From contig VAYG01000034.1 of assembly GCA_005885015.1 (NCBI GenBank), positions 1 through 7,776 on the forward strand: 7,776 nt of DNA. The letters are read 5' to 3'. The position numbers and the translations under genes are program-made. Positions 5,978 to 7,776 of this stretch are shown here, piece by piece (position 1 is the stretch's first letter; every line of letters starts with the position of its first letter). The notes beneath the pieces were generated by a model. That model did no database searches. It was not told the origin of the DNA and was given only the letters and a program-made list of their open reading frames with translations. This stretch comes from Actinomycetota bacterium (lineage in GTDB: Bacteria; Actinomycetota; UBA4738).

Positions 5978-6246
5978 TCGGACGAGCCGGCCCTGTTCAC
6001 GGCGCGGGCCAGGCGGGACTTGCGACGGGCCGCCGCCCGCTTGTGCAGCGTCCCCTTGGAGGCAGCCCGATCGATCTCCCGGGCGGCTCGGGCTAGCCCT
6101 GTCCGGGCCCCTTCCGCGTCGCCCTCCGCGGCCCGGCCTCGAACGCCCTTCGCGTACGTCTTCAGCGCCGAACGGACGGCCTTGTTCCGGGTATGACGGC
6201 CCTCGTTCTGGCGGTTCCGCTTGATCTGGGACTTGATGTTCGCCAC
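5974..6246 (-). CDS. rpsT: 30S ribosomal protein S20
   Basis: Small-subunit ribosomal protein that binds the 5' domain and helix 44 region of 16S rRNA early in assembly. The 90 residues are strongly basic and match the family from end to end: MANIKSQIKRNRQNE at the start, RNKAVRSALKT, and the C-terminal block KGTLHKRAAARRKSRLARAVN. Length is close to the usual 86-88. The start is GTG (complement of 6244-6246); no earlier start is available in frame. No Shine-Dalgarno is visible, while TAGAAT sits eight bases upstream on this strand, so the mRNA is probably leaderless. The gene converges on holA, and its TAG stop uses the same CTAG as the holA stop. It diverges from lepA across 56 bases. This reversed rpsT between holA and lepA is a common actinobacterial arrangement. 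Confidence 0.97.
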   Translation of the reverse strand: MANIKSQIKRNRQNEGRHTRNKAVRSALKTYAKGVRGRAAEGDAEGARTGLARAAREIDRAASKGTLHKRAAARRKSRLARAVNRAGSSD

Positions 6247-6254
6247 GGCCGGCG

Positions 6255-6282
6255 ATTCTAGCAGCGAGGTCAGGGTGGTCCG
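6255..6282 (-). promoter_or_regulatory. rpsT promoter, leaderless type
   Basis: On the minus strand TAGAAT (complement of 6255-6260) is followed by C-GCCGGC-C and then the rpsT GTG. Initiation six to eight bases downstream of the box would fall within two bases of the start codon. The best -35 match is poor: CGGACC (complement of 6277-6282, 16-base spacing, three of six matches). Its upstream part overlaps the lepA promoter region. Confidence 0.5.
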
Positions 6283-6294
6283 GTCGCGTACCCT
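6267..6294 (+). promoter_or_regulatory. lepA promoter, leaderless type
   Basis: TACCCT (6289-6294, TAnnnT) lies eight bases before the lepA ATG, separated by A-GCCGGC-G. A poor -35, AGGTCA (6267-6272, three of six), sits 16 bases upstream of it. Initiation would fall at or within about two bases of the ATG. No Shine-Dalgarno precedes the start, which agrees with a leaderless mRNA. An AGGAGGGG at 6310-6317 is inside the gene, after the start. Confidence 0.4.
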
Positions 6295-6302
6295 AGCCGG
6301 CG

Positions 6303-7776
6303 ATGGATCAGGAGGGGATCCGCAATTTCTGCATCGTGGCCCACATCGACCACGGCAAGTCGACGCTGGCCGATCGATTCCTCGAGCTGACCCATGCGGT
6401 CTCCGAAAGGCAGATGCGCGACCAGTACCTCGACCGGATGGACCTGGAGCGGGAACGGGGCATCACGATCAAGGCGCAGGCCGTGCGGTTGCGCCACGAA
6501 AGCGGCGGCGTCAAGCACGAGCTGAACCTGATCGACACACCGGGCCACGTCGACTTTACCTATGAGGTTTCCCGGAGCCTGGCGGCCTGCGAGGGGGCCA
6601 TCCTCCTGGTCGACGCGGCCCAGGGGATCGAGGCGCAGACGCTGGCCAATCACCACCTGGCCACCGAAGCCGGCCTGACCATCATCCCGGCCGTCAACAA
6701 GATCGATCTTCCCCAAGCCGATCCGCATACCGTCGCGGCCGAGCTGGCCGAGCTGGTCGGCTGCGACGTGGACGAAGTGCTGCTCGTGTCGGCCAAGTCG
6801 GGGCAGGGCGTCCCCGATCTGCTCGACGCGGTGATCGCGCGGGTCCCGCCCCCGTCGGGGGACCCCGCCGGGTCGCTGCGGGCCCTGATCTTCGATTCCA
6901 CCTACGACGCCTACCGCGGGGTGATCGCCTACATCCGCGTGGTGGACGGCGAGCTGCGGGGCCGGTCCCGGATCTCACTGATGACGGGCAAGTTCTCGGT
7001 GGAGTCGGAGGAGGTGGGCGTGTTCGCGCCCGACGCGACTCCCGTGCCGAGTCTGTCCGCCGGGGACGTCGGGTACCTGGTCACCGGGATGAAGGACGTT
7101 CGCCGGGCCAAGGTGGGGGACACCATCACCCTGACGGAGCGCCCGGCCCGGCGGTCCCTCCCCGGATACCGCGAGCCGAAGCCGATGGTCTGGAGCGGCC
7201 TGTACCCCGTCGAAGGAGGGGATTACCCCACCCTCCGGGATGCCCTGGACAAGCTGAAGCTCTCCGACGCGGCGCTGGTCTACGAACCCGAGTCCTCTCA
7301 GGCGCTCGGATTCGGCTTCCGCTGCGGGTTCCTGGGGCTCCTCCACATGGACATCACCAGGGAGCGGCTCGAACGAGAGTCGGAGGTCGAGGTCATCACC
7401 ACCGCCCCGAACGTGGAGTTCCGGGTCGTTCGAGGAACGGAGGTGATCTCGGTCCACAACCCCTCGGAGATGCCGGCGCCCGGCACTTACGACTACGTGG
7501 AGGAGCCGTACGTGCTGGCCACGGTGGTCACTCCCGCGGGTTATCTGGGCCCCGTCATGGAGCTGTGTCAGCAGCGGCGAGGCTCGCTCCAGGACCTCCG
7601 GTATCTGTCCCCGGAGCGTGCGGAGATCCACTACCTGCTGCCCCTGGCCGAGATCATCTTCGACTTCTTCGATCAGCTGAAGTCCCGGACCCGCGGCTAT
7701 GCCAGCCTCGACTACGAGCACTGGGGGTACGAGCGCTCCGAGTTGGTGAGGGTTGACGTCCTGTTGCAGGGCGAGC
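6303..7776 (+). CDS. lepA: Elongation factor 4 (LepA), C-terminus cut by window end
   Basis: Ribosome-associated translational GTPase that acts on stalled or mis-set ribosomes and in initiation/30S maturation. 491 codons are visible of about 600. G motifs: G1 AHIDHGKST (13-21), G2 RERGITIKA with T55, G3 DTPGH (78-82, with the catalytic-type H82), G4 NKID (132-135) and G5 SAK (163-165). After domain 2 come the LepA-typical stretches KPMVWSGLYPVEGGDYPTL, SQALGFGFRCGFLGLLHMDI, and the EF-G domain V-like block EEPYVLATVVTPAGYLGPVMELC...IIFDFFDQLKSRTRGYASLDYE, which separates it from EF-G and TypA. The LepA-specific C-terminal domain begins at the edge. The ATG at 6303 is the only reasonable start: a TAG in the same frame lies at 6294-6296, with only CCG GCG between. 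It has its own promoter, divergent from rpsT. Confidence 0.97.
   Translation, partial: MDQEGIRNFCIVAHIDHGKSTLADRFLELTHAVSERQMRDQYLDRMDLERERGITIKAQAVRLRHESGGVKHELNLIDTPGHVDFTYEVSRSLAACEGAILLVDAAQGIEAQTLANHHLATEAGLTIIPAVNKIDLPQADPHTVAAELAELVGCDVDEVLLVSAKSGQGVPDLLDAVIARVPPPSGDPAGSLRALIFDSTYDAYRGVIAYIRVVDGELRGRSRISLMTGKFSVESEEVGVFAPDATPVPSLSAGDVGYLVTGMKDVRRAKVGDTITLTERPARRSLPGYREPKPMVWSGLYPVEGGDYPTLRDALDKLKLSDAALVYEPESSQALGFGFRCGFLGLLHMDITRERLERESEVEVITTAPNVEFRVVRGTEVISVHNPSEMPAPGTYDYVEEPYVLATVVTPAGYLGPVMELCQQRRGSLQDLRYLSPERAEIHYLLPLAEIIFDFFDQLKSRTRGYASLDYEHWGYERSELVRVDVLLQGE

Noticed and set aside
5956..5991. GCCGG/CCGGC arms around the holA/rpsT stop overlap as a bidirectional terminator.
   Set aside because: Five pairs with a 26-base loop and no T-run; not convincing.
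6975..7721. Minus-strand open frame (248 codons) opposite lepA.
   Set aside because: Antisense shadow of a highly conserved lepA segment; no ribosome binding site or family motif seen.
1..7776. CRISPR arrays, tRNA/rRNA genes, insertion sequences or phage genes.
   Set aside because: No spaced direct repeats, cloverleaf-like stretches, transposase or phage motifs seen; intergenic space totals only about 550 bases.

Overview
The window is a GC-rich (about 70% in the housekeeping genes) bacterial chromosome segment. Its gene order is leuS - comEA - comEC - [small secreted protein] - holA - rpsT (opposite strand) - lepA. The comEA/comEC/holA/rpsT(reversed)/lepA order, the SLBB plus helix-hairpin-helix ComEA, GTG starts and -10 boxes placed a few bases from start codons all point to Actinomycetota, probably a poorly sampled, uncultured lineage. 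This assignment is inference; no taxonomic marker is complete enough here to name a class.

Layout. 1-1108 is the 3' part of leucyl-tRNA synthetase. 1109-1289 is a structured intergenic region. It holds a promoter candidate, an uninterrupted 27-base pyrimidine run, a GC hairpin, and a second hairpin that pairs exactly over the comEA ribosome binding site. 1290-4168 is the DNA-uptake pair comEA-comEC, joined by a stop/start overlap. The ComEC nuclease-like domain lacks a short segment normally found between its DVGQGD motif and its HxHxDH motif. 4169-4371 carries a terminator-like hairpin and a new promoter, followed by a lower-GC gene (4372-4890) for an unrecognised exported protein with two cysteines. 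4891-5002 holds the strongest inverted repeat of the window, just upstream of the holA -10 box. holA (DNA polymerase III delta, 5003-5977) and rpsT (ribosomal protein S20, minus strand) converge and share a CTAG that supplies both stop codons. rpsT and lepA (elongation factor 4, truncated by the window end) diverge from a 56-base gap with back-to-back promoters.

How the genes relate. leuS, holA, rpsT and lepA are translation and replication housekeeping genes. comEA and comEC form a unit for import of transforming DNA: ComEA binds double-stranded DNA outside the membrane and ComEC is the channel. The secreted-protein gene looks like a separately transcribed insertion between comEC and holA. 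holA, rpsT and lepA all appear to be transcribed from just upstream of their start codons, with no Shine-Dalgarno, which suggests leaderless mRNAs. comEA, in contrast, has a long structured leader.

I found no CRISPR array, RNA gene, insertion sequence or prophage. No gene-free stretch exceeds about 203 bases. The most unusual items are the RBS-masking hairpin of comEA, the shortened ComEC metallo-beta-lactamase-like domain, the low-GC secreted protein and the regulatory architecture around holA/rpsT/lepA. I do not see a wholly new multi-gene system.
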